A stretch of DNA of 64,000 nucleotides from Harmonia axyridis. Taxonomy: Eukaryota; Arthropoda; Insecta; Coleoptera; Coccinellidae. The translations under genes were made by a program, and so were the position numbers. Where the stretch lies: NCBI RefSeq assembly GCF_914767665.1, contig NC_059501.1:3040501-3104500 (forward strand), given 5' to 3'. Below, one piece after another: positions 32,801 to 44,110 of the stretch; position 1 is the first letter of the stretch, and each line of letters begins with the position of its first letter. The notes under the pieces are model-generated. The model made no database searches and was not told the DNA's origin. It was given only the letters and a program-made list of their open reading frames with translations.

Positions 32801-35800
32801 GACCAAAAGTTAGGTTCCGGTTTTCTTTGGTTTGGATTCTTGACTTTGTGCATTCTTGCTAATTCTCTGGCGACCAGTCTGTATACTTCCGGTTTCAATA
32901 CGTCCTCGGGGGTTAAAGTTCTTCCAGGGATGAACTCATAAACGAGCCCATTCTCGAATGTGGCGTACAGGGATGGAGCTAGCTCGTGCTGGTGGAGTAG
33001 TTTGATGTTTCTGTTAAGAAGAATCGTATGAATAACAAGAAATCTGCAAATTTTGAACTATGGTTTATCATTCGAAAAAAATAATAACAAAATTTTAAAA
33101 AACCGAACACTGAAACTATAAAAAAAAATTAATTCATTATAACTATCATAGCAATATACGTTTTCATTTCATTATTATGTGTTTTTGAATTTTGGAGAAA
33201 TGAATATTTTTTATTTTGTTTCTGTGATTTTTTTTGTTTACGAGTTTTCCTCAATTTTCGAAGTTTTTTCGTAATTTCCGTTGTGAACAAACAACAATTT
33301 TGGAGCAATATCGAGAATTTTTATTCCAATATTCTTCTTGAATTTTCTATATTTCTGATTGTGTGGTCATCTTTGAAGTTAGCATGTATAGTATGAAATT
33401 TTATTTCTTAACAACTTTACTTCTCTCTTTATGCGATAAACATGAGACCATTTCTAAATCAACATTGGAAAAATATAGACATTTGATAGATCTGTTGGGT
33501 GAACGAGCGCTCAAAAAAATAAATCTCGAAGACGGCCCTGAAAATCTTATCATCGATATAATTCGACAAAAGTGAACTAGGATGATCACTTACCTTATCT
33601 CAGCATTCCTATCAATGAGCAGGTCAGTCTTGTGGCCATATATCCTCACCAGAACATTTTCTTCAATACCGTCATCTTCTGAGATGTTTCTGCACAGAAC
33701 TAGCTTGTTTGTTATGCCATCTGTCATAAGCTAAAGCCATTTGAATATATTAGTTGGAAAATCTATTAGAATTTTGGGAAATGTTTTTTCACTTGAAAGA
33801 GTTTGGTTACTTTCAGTAGATTACCGGCCATATCAACGGAACCCCTACTCGGATTTTGCCCATTAACAAATTTAATCTCAGCATTCGAAAGGTGACAAAA
33901 GGTTGACGAATAAAGCCAATTTCTTTTAGAAAAATATGTTTTTCTCGAATTGACAGTAAATATTAATTTTGTAGACACATATCAATCAGCAAAATATTGC
34001 TTTTCCCGCCTAGGCAGCAAAATGATTATTCTCAATGGAAATAAAACATTCGACATTTCCTGACAATCAATTTTTTTTGCCACCTCCCTTATTTCTGGAA
34101 GAGTAATTACTTCTAAGTCGCTATCATTGTCCATAATATAAATATATCCGATATTTTTCCAATTTCATAAGTTGTCAAACTATAATTATTATGGACATAT
34201 ACATTTCCATAGCAACCAACCATTCCAACAATCACGATTTCTATCAAATTTCGTTTTAATTTATCACTACAGGAAAAATAAGAAGATTGTATATATGTAA
34301 TTGTAATAATTTGCCAATACAATATCCTACATATATCATTCTAAACAATCGAAAAAAAAATATAAATGTTCAACTCGACAGCAAATTAGATTAGATAGCC
34401 TTGCCATAGCTGAATTCCTATGAACTATTAGCCGCGGTAGTCAATCTACTATTTTGCTGCCTAGAAAACAAATAACTATTGTACTGATGGTTAGCTTAGG
34501 TGATATCGAAAACTTAATTTTTTACCGTTGCTGAGAAAGTGTGAAATTTGTACTGTATCAAAGTAAAATAGTATACAAAGTTTGCGGAGTTTCTGATAAC
34601 TTAACTATTAATCGACTCATTTAGAAATTGGAGAATTTTATCATGTGCAAAAACAGCAACATTCATTTAATTCATTGTTACATGAATCTCTTCAAAGATA
34701 AAAAGATCTAAATTTTTCCAAAATCAAAACGGAAAATTTCCAATCATAAAGTATATCGATAAAATCAATATGCTCAATCGTGTGAACACATATTTTATGA
34801 TTATCCAACTTGAAGTACGATAATTTGTTTCAATCACACGTAGAGAGAACAATGAATAAATTAACCGTTTGAACAAGGAGGATATACCATTTAAGATAAA
34901 CGCAATTTGAGCACTCTGCTCAGTTAGACATATAGTTGTATAGCCTTCAAATCAGTCACCCTAACTGCATCTCTGAATGATCCTTTCCGATTCCATTTAT
35001 CCTATTTTAATATAACGCGACTCCATATTATACAGTTAGCATATAGCCTTCGCGAAAAAACAGGACCGTACTCAACACTGAAATTACATCGATTCCATAT
35101 CAGTATATCGAAAAAAAAAAGCTTTTTTGCGATTATTTATTAATACTTAGTTGAATTTATATTTTGAAAAATTAAATAATAAGATAATCTAAGGTTTCCT
35201 TAGAATGTGGTTACTCCATCATTCAATTGTGGCAGTTTTTCACTCCATTGATTTGAATATTTTTCAAGGTTCTATCCATGTTCGCCAATTTTGAGATGTT
35301 ATATGCCAAATTGATGTTTCTTGTCATAGAGTAATAAACATAGATAGAGGGAGTATACGCAATTTTTCATATCCCCAACATGGTTAGATTACATTGTCGG
35401 ATTGTGATATATTTTCAAATCTACAATTTTACTATATCGCTATGAATGTATATTAATATTGAATGAAATACATTTATTTGAGTGATTTCCGAAAAATATC
35501 CAAATTTGAATATTTAGAATTCTATATTTTTCCTAATTGTTGAACTCATAGTAAGCAGAACATTTATTATTATCTGTATATACCTGCTGAAATCCAAGGT
35601 TTGGCAACTTTTGCTCTCCTAGTGACATCGGTTGTTTCACGTCGTTTGGCGCGCTTGAAGTTTGTTTTCTGAATTTGGATATAAAGGGTGTTTTTTTTAG
35701 AGCTATAGAACTTTAAATTGCAATAAAACAACGATGGATTAATCGATTGACCTGAATTTTAATATCCGCAAGATAATTTTGTGGCATTACATTTTAAATA

Positions 35801-38800
35801 TGATTTCTGGCATGTGACTGCCACGGCTGGCTCGGATGTAGTCCAATCTGGACGTCCAATTTTCGATGACTTTTTCCAACATTTGTGGCCGTATATCGGC
35901 AATAACACGGCGAATGTTGTCTTCCATATGGTCAAGGGTTTGTGGCTTATCCGCATAGACCAATGACTTTACATAGCCCCACAGAAAGTAGTCTAGCGGT
36001 GTTAAATCACAAGATGTTGGAGGCCAATTCACAGGTCCTAAACGTGAAATTAGGCGGTCACCAAACCAAACTATACCGATCACCATTGACTGTAACGTTC
36101 TGGCCATCATCGTTTTTGAAGAAGTACGGACCAATGATTCCACCAGCCCATAAAGCGCACCAAACAGTCAGTTTTTCTGGATGTAACGGTGTTTCGACAT
36201 ACACTTGAGGATTAGCTTCACTCCAAATGTGGCAGTTTTGTTTGTTGACGTATCCATTCAACCAGAAGTGCGCTTTATCGCTAAACAAAATAAAATGGAC
36301 GTAGTGCGCGATACGTATTCCGCACAGAACCACTATTTTCGAAATGAAATTGCACTATTTACAAACGTTGTTCAGGCGTGAGTCTATTCATGATGAATTG
36401 CCAAACCAAACAGAGAATAAATCACTTGAAAGCTGTTAAATCGGTCGCCATCTTGAACAGTAATGCCAACTTAAAATTAGATACCTCGAAAAAAAACACC
36501 CGTTATTCAGGTTCACTATGGGACATAAGAAGAGCATTCTTTGTGAAGAAACTCGCGAATTGAGTAAAATATCGCATCTAGCTCCTGGTTGAAAAATGAT
36601 GTAGCTAATTTAATAGTGCTTGGAGGTTTCTCAATATTAAGAAACTTTATTTTTTTATAATTTATATTTTGTTATGTTTTATAGTGATTTCATTTATGTT
36701 TCAATTTTGAAATTGTCGATATTTTTGGTTCTTTAATACAATATGTTTCATAAATAAAAGTGTTGTTCAAGGTTCCTTCTCATTTCATAGTTTTTTTATT
36801 GATAAATAAAACTGCAAAAGATAGAATGTACTTGATTCTTCAAGTTCTTGATAAATATTTACTTGATTTGACTATTGAAAAACTAATACTCGACTGGATT
36901 TTAAGTCAAGCAAAGTTAAGTAGCTTGAATATTAAGTCAAGCCGCACTTAAGCCATACTAACAAAAGTTTAATATCAAGCTTCGTATGTGATATAGATAT
37001 AAACAGAAAAAGGATCGTTTTATATAGGTTATATCAGATTATTGCCACGTAATAATTTTTGTTGTAGGAATAATGCATATCTATTGAGGATAAGTGAGTA
37101 GTTAATATCGATGCTGTAAAAACCTATCTTGCTCGTTTGAAATTGCATCGGGTATTACTTGAACCGGTTCTGTATGCATTGGAATAAATGCAACTTGCAC
37201 CATCAAAATTCCCACAATTTTTTCTTCTGGGAAATCGCTAGGTTATTCTACAATATATCGGCGATAATGATGTCGATGTTTACAATGTTCTAGGTGGCCA
37301 TTCAAGGTATACCTAAACAAGTGATAAAATACTGTTAAATAAATGGGAGTCATTGAGCTCAACCGTTGAAAAAAAGATAATGTTATGTGTGCATATTTAA
37401 TTATTAGGGAAGTGGGATTAACACTTTTATCAAGTGGGTTGAAATTCGTTCTTTTCTTTTCGAATGCTGATTATTGTATGAATATTTCAAGAGAATCTAT
37501 AAGCAAAAAACGTGCAAATTTTACTAAGGGTTATATTCTTGTTGCTTATAGGTAATTCCAAAAGTTTGTTCTTCGAAAAACCTCAATAGAAAAACTATGA
37601 TTTGAAAAACATTTCAAAAAAACATCAAATATATTCATAAATTCTTGAACATTTTTTGAATGGACAACAAAATCCCGATTTTCAGAAATTACAATCTCAT
37701 AGAATCAATGACAGTAAAATCTGGACGAGAACAAAATGTTAGTATCCAAAAGATTGGCGGGACAAAAATGCCAATATCAAAACCGTAAAAAATAATTTCA
37801 ACAAATCATTTCGATGAAAAATAGAAACTAACAAAAACACCAATGAATATTTCAAAACAAACTGGAGTAACATTTCCGATTATTACGATATAAAAAAATA
37901 AAAAATTCAACAGATCCAATCGAAGAAAAATGGAAAAAAATAGTAACTAATAATAACTAAAAAAACACCAATGAATATTTTAAAACAAACTGGAGTGACA
38001 TTTTTGATTATTACCATAAAAAAGAATGAAAAATCAACAGAACCAATCGATGAAAAATGGAAACAAATTAAGTAAATTACAGGACTATTATAGGAAATAA
38101 AACCAAAAGGAAATCATAAACTAAAAGCATTTACATATCTATTGTTAACACACTGAGATTTCGGGTATAGAATATTATTTCCGCAAATAATTCTAAAGGT
38201 CAGTTTAATTGAGACAAAAAATTCATTTTGATTAAACTCTGATCTGTACAAAAAAAAGGAGGTACTGATGATTATATTATCAATATACCTAAACAACAAG
38301 AACAATAATATGTCATTCATTTCCGGATTCAACAATCGAAATATTTGGAAGATTACAACAATATTAGTTAGGTATCATGTAAAAGATTGACTAAATGAAA
38401 AAATATGAATAAACTGAAAGAGAAGAAAAAATTTATTTTTTTTCCAATTGAAAAATAGGAATAAACTACATTAAGTAATATGTTATTTAATTGAAATAAT
38501 GAACCAAAACCATGGCGTGAAATTTGTTTGTCATGTTATTTAATTTTTTAGTGAGCAAATTGGCAAATTTTCCGTTAATAATTCAAAAGAACGAAACAAA
38601 TCGATTTGATGAAACAGTTCTCTGTCAAAAATACTTAAATACTTCTTGAAAAAAGGAAAATTTTTACACAGAATAAACAATTGTTAAATCCGAAATATTA
38701 TAAAATTAAAATTACCTTAGAGACGAGGTAAAAATACTGATAAACAAGAAACAAAAATCCAACAGAAATCGATGAAATAATAAAAACAAAAAAAAGAATA

Positions 38801-39561
38801 AGTATGTACTTCATGACAACTCAGAAAACAGGAAGTTGCAATTACGCAGATTCAACAATTGAAAGATCCGGATAATCACAAAATCATAATTACCTAAAAA
38901 CTGAAATAATAAATACAAATAACCGAAAATCAAAAATCCAACAGATCCAATCGATGAAAAATAGAAAAAAAAAAACTTATTTATACTTTATGAAAACAGG
39001 AAGTTGAAATTAAGCAGATTCAACAATTGAAGAATCCGGATGATTTCAAAATTGTAATTACCTAAAAGACGAAATAAAAATTACGAAAAAACGAAAAGCA
39101 AAAATTCAACTGATCCAGTCGATGAAAAATAGTCACAAAAAAACATTTATGAATACACAACAAATGTAACATTTTCCTATATATTTTCGAATTACCAATA
39201 AAAATATCCGGACGATTACAACAATGACTTTATCTACAAAAATATCGACGACACAAAAAAAAACAATAACCGCAACACGAAAATAAACTAAACCAGTACA
39301 TCCAATCTACCGAAAAATAGAAACAAACCACACGACGCGCTCACCACAAAAACCACGGCAAAACACGGAAAATCGCCTATTTCGATTTTTCCCAATAACC
39401 GAAGTTCCCCCCGATCACCGCCAGATGGCGCGGCCAGCACTCACCTTTGTTTTGATCCCGTCGCTTTTCCACTTCGGTCTCACGTGTCGAAGCAGTTGGA
39501 AAATGCATTCTTCGACCTCGTTTTCACGGATGCTGATCTTGAGGTGGGGAGCCGGTTCCAT
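29772..39561 (-). CDS. Ethanolamine kinase (easily shocked type), complete, 6 exons
   Basis: Predicted 351 residues joined on the minus strand from 39561-39445, 33730-33594, 33010-32738, 31397-31171, 30382-30160 and 29850-29772. Every junction is GT-AG, and the total of 1056 nt is exactly 352 codons with the stop. The enzyme phosphorylates ethanolamine with ATP, the first step of the CDP-ethanolamine route to phosphatidylethanolamine in the cytosol. Landmarks are LLRHVRPKWK, TDGITNKLV, VYEFIPGRTL, the Brenner motif HNDLLLGN (209-216) and IDFEYASYNYQPYDIANHF (229 onward). The C-terminal helices are LAAHLLWYSWSLIQA. The TDGITNKL form and overall sequence favour ethanolamine over choline kinase. 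Intron 1 (5.7 kb) carries a MITE interrupted by a mariner, and a degenerate array. Confidence 0.92.
30160..30382 (-). CDS. Ethanolamine kinase exon 5
   Basis: Acceptor TTCTTGAAG (weak pyrimidine tract), donor GG|GTGAGT. Encodes VNDIDYSRFPSKELQMDWLK and the C-terminal helix LAAHLLWYSWSLIQAAHSHI. Confidence 0.9.
30383..31170. other. Ethanolamine kinase intron 4
   Basis: No coding exon recognised. 30650-30775 contains a loose inverted pair (GTGACTCTGT and GCAGAGTCAC) and is less AT-rich than its surroundings; no tRNA fold was found. Confidence 0.4.
31171..31397 (-). CDS. Ethanolamine kinase exon 4 (catalytic core)
   Basis: Acceptor ATTTTTCAG, donor GCTG|GTAAGG. Contains the Brenner phosphotransferase motif VVFAHNDLLLGNVIYNE and the metal-binding FFIDFEYASYNYQPYD. 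Confidence 0.94.
31476..32394 (-). mobile_element. DD41D mariner deletion derivative, copy 8 (919 bp)
   Basis: TA on both sides, ends AAGGGTG and CACCCGT. Same structure as the 940-bp copies but with two extra small deletions (about 31880 and 32185), which break the transposase frame further. It lies in intron 3 of the ethanolamine kinase gene. Confidence 0.88.
32738..33010 (-). CDS. Ethanolamine kinase exon 3
   Basis: Acceptor CTTAACAG, donor GA|GTAAGT. Encodes NIKLLHQHELAPSLYATFEN, YEFIPGRTLTPEDVLKPEVY and LARMHKVKNP, the adenine-side and linker regions of the kinase fold. Confidence 0.92.
33011..33593. other. Ethanolamine kinase intron 2
   Basis: AT-rich, with no second gene recognised. 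A short forward frame (33363-33575) shows no known motif. GAACGAGCGCTC at about 33500 matches the dispersed repeat motif noted elsewhere. Confidence 0.35.
33594..33730 (-). CDS. Ethanolamine kinase exon 2
   Basis: Acceptor GGCTTTAG, donor AAG|GTAAGT. Encodes LMTDGITNKLVLCRN and VLVRIYGHKTDLLIDR, the glycine-loop-like and Lys/Arg region of choline/ethanolamine kinases. Confidence 0.92.
33731..35323. other. Ethanolamine kinase intron 1, 3' part
   Basis: AT-rich, with no exon or known transposon recognised. TTTTGCTGCCTAG-type words recur near 34010 and 34450, but the copies are short. Confidence 0.35.
35324..36577 (-). mobile_element. MITE family III, copy C, split by a mariner
   Basis: The right-terminal part lies at 35324-35681 (CATAGAGTAATAAACATAGA start) and the interior resumes at 36506-36577 (CAAAGAATGCTCTTCTTATG region, inverted). 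The mariner at 35684-36503 sits between the pieces. The distal end is missing. Orientation is opposite to copies A and B. Confidence 0.78.
35684..36503 (-). mobile_element. DD41D mariner deletion derivative, copy 9 (820 bp)
   Basis: TA on both sides with AAGGGTG and CACCCGT ends. In addition to the family deletion, about 120 bp are missing near 36065, so the region of the second catalytic Asp is gone. It is inserted inside MITE copy C. Confidence 0.88.
37790..39330. repeat. Degenerate tandem/interspersed array
   Basis: A core like CAACAGATCCAATCGATGAA recurs near 37911, 38035, 38760, 38940, 39108 and 39293 (steps of about 124 and 168-185 bp), usually followed by AAATAG/GAAAC and AATTACCTA words. 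37815-37930 and 37940-38060 are direct repeats. The array is strongly eroded. It lies in intron 1 of the ethanolamine kinase gene. Confidence 0.6.
39445..39561 (-). CDS. Ethanolamine kinase exon 1 (start codon)
   Basis: ATG at 39561 in context GATATGG. Encodes MEPAPHLKISIRENEVEECI and LLRHVRPKWKSDGIKTK, donor AAG|GTGAGT. 117 nt, phase 0. The surrounding 39330-39780 is far less AT-rich than the neighbourhood, as expected for a first exon and promoter. Confidence 0.88.
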
Positions 39562-39748
39562 ATCTCCGTCGTTTCTAACCTAAAAAACCACCCCGAATGC
39601 TGCCTAAGGATTGGGAGATTGAAGTGCGTGTTTCTGCGCCCTCTTTATAGAAAACCTCCAAGGAATTGGTCGCGATTGAACAATTTCTTATGATCTATAA
39701 GCGCAATATAGCTGGAATTGGCGATAGGAACACGGCAGGCATGGGCGT

Positions 39749-39758
39749 AGAACTGAGC
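39749..39758 (-). promoter_or_regulatory. Possible initiator of the ethanolamine kinase gene
   Basis: GCTCAGTTCT on the minus strand matches the arthropod TCAGT initiator, about 190 bp upstream of the start codon in the less AT-rich block. No TATA box was recognised. An upstream ATG with a 15-codon frame would lie in the leader. Confidence 0.25.
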
Positions 39759-39779
39759 GGTTGCGGTTTTGTACTCGGA

Positions 39780-42700
39780 ATTTATATCTATGAGGATGCA
39801 CTCACCCTTCGTTAGCCAGGGGCGTACCCGACGTTATTGTCGCGGCTGTGATTTAGAGTGCTCGATTAGATATTATGTCGTTGTGTCTGTTGCTTAATTG
39901 AATTATTGAGATAATTTATCTGAGGGGGACTTTTGGGTTTGAACCCCGGGGGGCCTCTGTTCTGATTTTCGAAACAAGTGTCCGGAATTGAAAAAAAAAA
40001 ACGAGTAAAGCTTTGATGCGAGATATGGAGCTTTTGAGCGTCAATTGAGCTCTTGGAGATCACGGTATTGTTTACGGTTCAACAGCGCTATTAGTGAATG
40101 AATGAAAGAGCGCTCAAAAACTCCAACCTCAACGTCAGTGCTGTTCTCATTTTTTCAATAGACTGCTTGAATTTTCTATGGTTCTGGTTCATCAAGACGA
40201 AATTTCGTAGGACGACTGGAAGTGATATTTTTTATATACACCCAAAACCTCAACACGGTCCGATATTGAGTTACTAAAATATTATCCTTTTTTTTTCTAA
40301 AATCTAATCCTAAAATTGTTCTTTTATACATATTGCACTTTCGGAAACCAAAGAATTCTATACATGTACCTTAATATAGAGGCTGTTTTGGAACTCTGAA
40401 TTTTCGAAAACTTTCGATCTGAACAACAATCTGAACAATTTCTAAAAAGAAAACTAGAGACTTTTTACGATATTTTTTTGCAATTGTTTGTAGGGCCGTC
40501 GCCAGGACCGTCATATCGGACATTGTTTTCTCACTGAAAATCCATTGTTTGTAGTGAAATGAAGAACTGCCAAGTGTCCGTTTTTTTTAAATCCAATGGG
40601 CGCTCTCAACTAGTTGTGAAAATAGAAGTAGCTAAGTCCTAAAATGCACCATTAAGAACTGCCTTAATCTTTTTACTATAGAGCGTATCACTTTTAAACA
40701 ATTTCAGGGCGTTTTTTGGTGTAATCGATAAAACGTCCTCTGATAAATTTGACTAGGTAATTTAAAATCAAAAAAATATTAATAAGATTTCATTTGAAAT
40801 TGAAAAAATGCCTGAGAGGACTAACAGAGGCTCCTTCAAAGGAAATTCAAGAACCCGCAGTTCAAAAGTTAAAAAAAAACAACGAATAATAGCGCTCAAA
40901 AATAATTTATCAAATCGAAAATTTTTTTCAAAAATATTTGGCAATTAATAGATGTTCTACAGAGCCCCCAGCTGCCAGAAATAATTTTGTTCTGGTAAAT
41001 AACAAACCATATCAATTTAATAATTCAAACAACAAGTTCCCTAACTTTGATAAAAATTAAGAAAATCTTGGTGTGAAGTGAAAAAATTTCAATCAGAGAA
41101 TTTTTCTTAACCATGACTTAAATTATCATCTATTAATTGAAAATCTTAATAGGCGACTTTCATGGTTTCTAAACAGGAAGGTGCAAAAACTCTAAGCGTT
41201 TATAATAATTCAAAAAAAAAATAGTAGTTATTGAATTAAGGACATACTTTTACATCGATAATATTCTCAGTACGAGGATAAAGTAGGGTTAAGAACAAAA
41301 AATCCATATGTAAATAATTAATAGTACGAGGATGCATAAAATTAAAAAAGATCTCAAAATTTAAACACCATGAGAAATACAATATTATCATTTATTTGCT
41401 GGTATTAACTGACTCATAAAAGTCTAGATTAAGTGGGAATGAGTACTACATATTAGATATTGCCCAAAGAATATTGTGTCCAATGATTTAAAATTCAACA
41501 TTTAGAAATAGTTTTTCGAATGCAAAACTATAGGTACGTATATTTCGAATTTTCCAAAATAAAACTATTTTCCATAAACAAGGAAATTTTCTTCATCAGT
41601 AATTTCCCTTTTTGTTAGTTTCCCTTCATTCCAAATTGTTTCCTTAGATAACCGATAACATCAAAAGATAAAAAACTGATTTCACTATTCAAAACTGAAA
41701 ATAAACTGAATTAAAATTTCTTCCTAGATAATTTTTTTTCAAGAAACCTCTATTCGTATCTTAATAATACTTGTTATAAATTTCAATCATTCGAGTCGAT
41801 ATTTATTGATAAAATAATGTAAGTTTTAGGAGATAGGTACCTCAAGGTTCTTTCCAAAAATGAATTATAATTTATATATTTATGATATCAAAAATTATCA
41901 AATAATTGTTCGAAGTTCAATAACTTTGATTTCAAATAGATGACGAGCCTGTAATATAATCACAAATTGCTTCGATCAAGCCTACTCCTTTTAATTGATT
42001 ACACAAATTCGAGCTTATCAAATAATGACCTTTATAGAGTAAATAGTGTCACTTAACAATTCACACTGAATTAGAGTTATCATTGGCGTAACTGTGAATG
42101 GGGAGGCTGAATAGAAGAATAGGTAGGTTTTTTTATTGCAATGCTTGAATCATATTTTGTTTTTGAATGTATAATCCTAAATCCAATTTATAAAATAAAA
42201 AATTTAGTTGGAGAAAGATAACTTTCTTCCCTCAGTGGAATGAATAATTATAAATTCATTGAAAGTTCTCTTGAAAGCAGAAGTATTCTATTTACATAAC
42301 TATTTTACAAGTAACATTACGATATCAAACATATATTTCATCTCATTCTTTTCGAATTAACCGCCGTTTTTAACCCTTGTTGTACAATAGCTGAACTAAA
42401 GAAGAAACAGAAAACTACATCATGTATTTTAATCAGACAACTGCATTATCTGCATTGTTACAGAAAACTGCATTATAGGCAGCACTACAGGAAACTGCAT
42501 TATCTCTTGGCGCGATATTTAAAATTATTTTCCTCACATAGTATTAGAGATTTTATTAAATTCTCAGTGATTAGACTTTCAGGGAATTTATTAATGGTTA
42601 AATTACCTTTTTTTCGGAGCGAAATGCTTTTATATTCAAAATTACAATTTTATATTGACAGATCTCAGTGACAGATATTCGAGGTTATGTTGGAAATCTC

Positions 42701-43587
42701 CCTCCAGCTGATTTGTCATTAGTGTTAAAATTGAAAATACAATTATTCTATGGACATATTCCATTAAACTGGAATGTGAAGAAAATTAGAAATTACTAGA
42801 ATTATTTCAATTTGACCAACGCTTATTTTAGATTCCCTGCCTGATTACGTTAGTGATTACAATGTATAAAATTTGTTCAGTGAATTAACGGTCTGATTTT
42901 TGTAACAAGAAAAAGATTATCCGGTTGCGAACTCAGCACCATTGAGCAGGCGTGGTAGGTGGTTTGCGGGGAAGTGTTACGGTAAAAATTGGCATGGCTG
43001 ACTAGTTCTGTTACTGAAATATGTATATTAATCTAATTATATATTTTATTGTTCGTCAAATCTCCGAGTTACCATTTAATTCAAATTCAGGATATAAATT
43101 GATTTAAGCTGTGAGTATTCCTCTGTAATCACGAGATCCTATGCAGTGTTTATGTGCTATTAATTTGATTAAATTTCTCTGACACTATCCTTTCACTATC
43201 ATCCTATCAACACACAGTAGTAAGTCAAGTCATGAGACTTATGGTCTTGGCAAAAAATAAGAACCAGAATTTCCAGCAGAATTTGCTAATTAGTACCTCA
43301 AACTAATTATGTGGTAATAACAAGTAGATAGAATTATTGTCTGTATCTAACAACTAAATGTCAGATAACATTCATTTGATATCCTCATTTTTATACTAAT
43401 ATCAAATAAGTAATTACCTACCTGATTTGCTAACTCTTTTCTTCTGCTTGTTACAGTTGATATTTCTGCTGATCTCTTGAATGAAAAACAAAAGGAATGA
43501 ACAAGTAATGTAGTCATCCAAACGACACAGTTAATTGAAATTTATGATGTGAAGAAGGTTAAGTGTGTTATTAATCAATTCAGAAAC
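39780..43587. other. Divergent intergenic region between ethanolamine kinase and Slik
   Basis: No coding exon recognised. Both promoters face into or flank this region. The segment 40080-40250 carries the dispersed motif GAGCGCTCAAAAACTCC with CGTCAGTGCTGTTCTC. CTGCATTAT occurs three times at 42440-42500. An acceptor-like TTGTTACAG at about 43456 may start the Slik leader exon. Confidence 0.4.
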
Positions 43588-44110
43588 ATGTCGTTTTTCA
43601 ATAACATAAAGAAAGTTCTACACATTGGTGGCAACGATGCGAAAAAGAAAAAAGTTTACAACAATGTGCGGATGGACTGCGACCCAGAAGAATTCTGGGA
43701 GATGATCGGTGAATTGGGTGATGGGGCCTATGGAAAAGTATACAAGGCTCAACAAAAGCAGTCTGGCTACCTGGCCGCTGCCAAAATGTGTCGGTTAGAA
43801 GGTGACGATGATTTATCGGACTTTATGATCGAAATAGATATTTTGACGGAGTGTATACATCCTAATATAGTGCAGTTACACGAAGCATTCCTAAAGGAAC
43901 AACAGCTGTGGTTGTTGATAGAATATTGTGATGGTGGGGCTATTGACAGTATAATGACCGAACTGGAAAAACCGTTGAATGAGAAGCAAATTGCTTATGT
44001 GTGCCAAAATATGTGTGAAGGTTTACAGTTTTTACACAAATCCCACATCATTCACAGAGACTTGAAGGCTGGCAATGTCCTACTGACCATGGCTGGAGGT
44101 GTTAAAATCG
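43588..44110 (+). CDS. Slik exon 1 (kinase N-lobe)
   Basis: From MSFFNNIKKV to AGGVKI, donor G|GTAAGT. Holds the glycine loop, the ATP-binding K66, EYCDGGAIDSIM and HRDLKAGNVLL. Confidence 0.95.
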
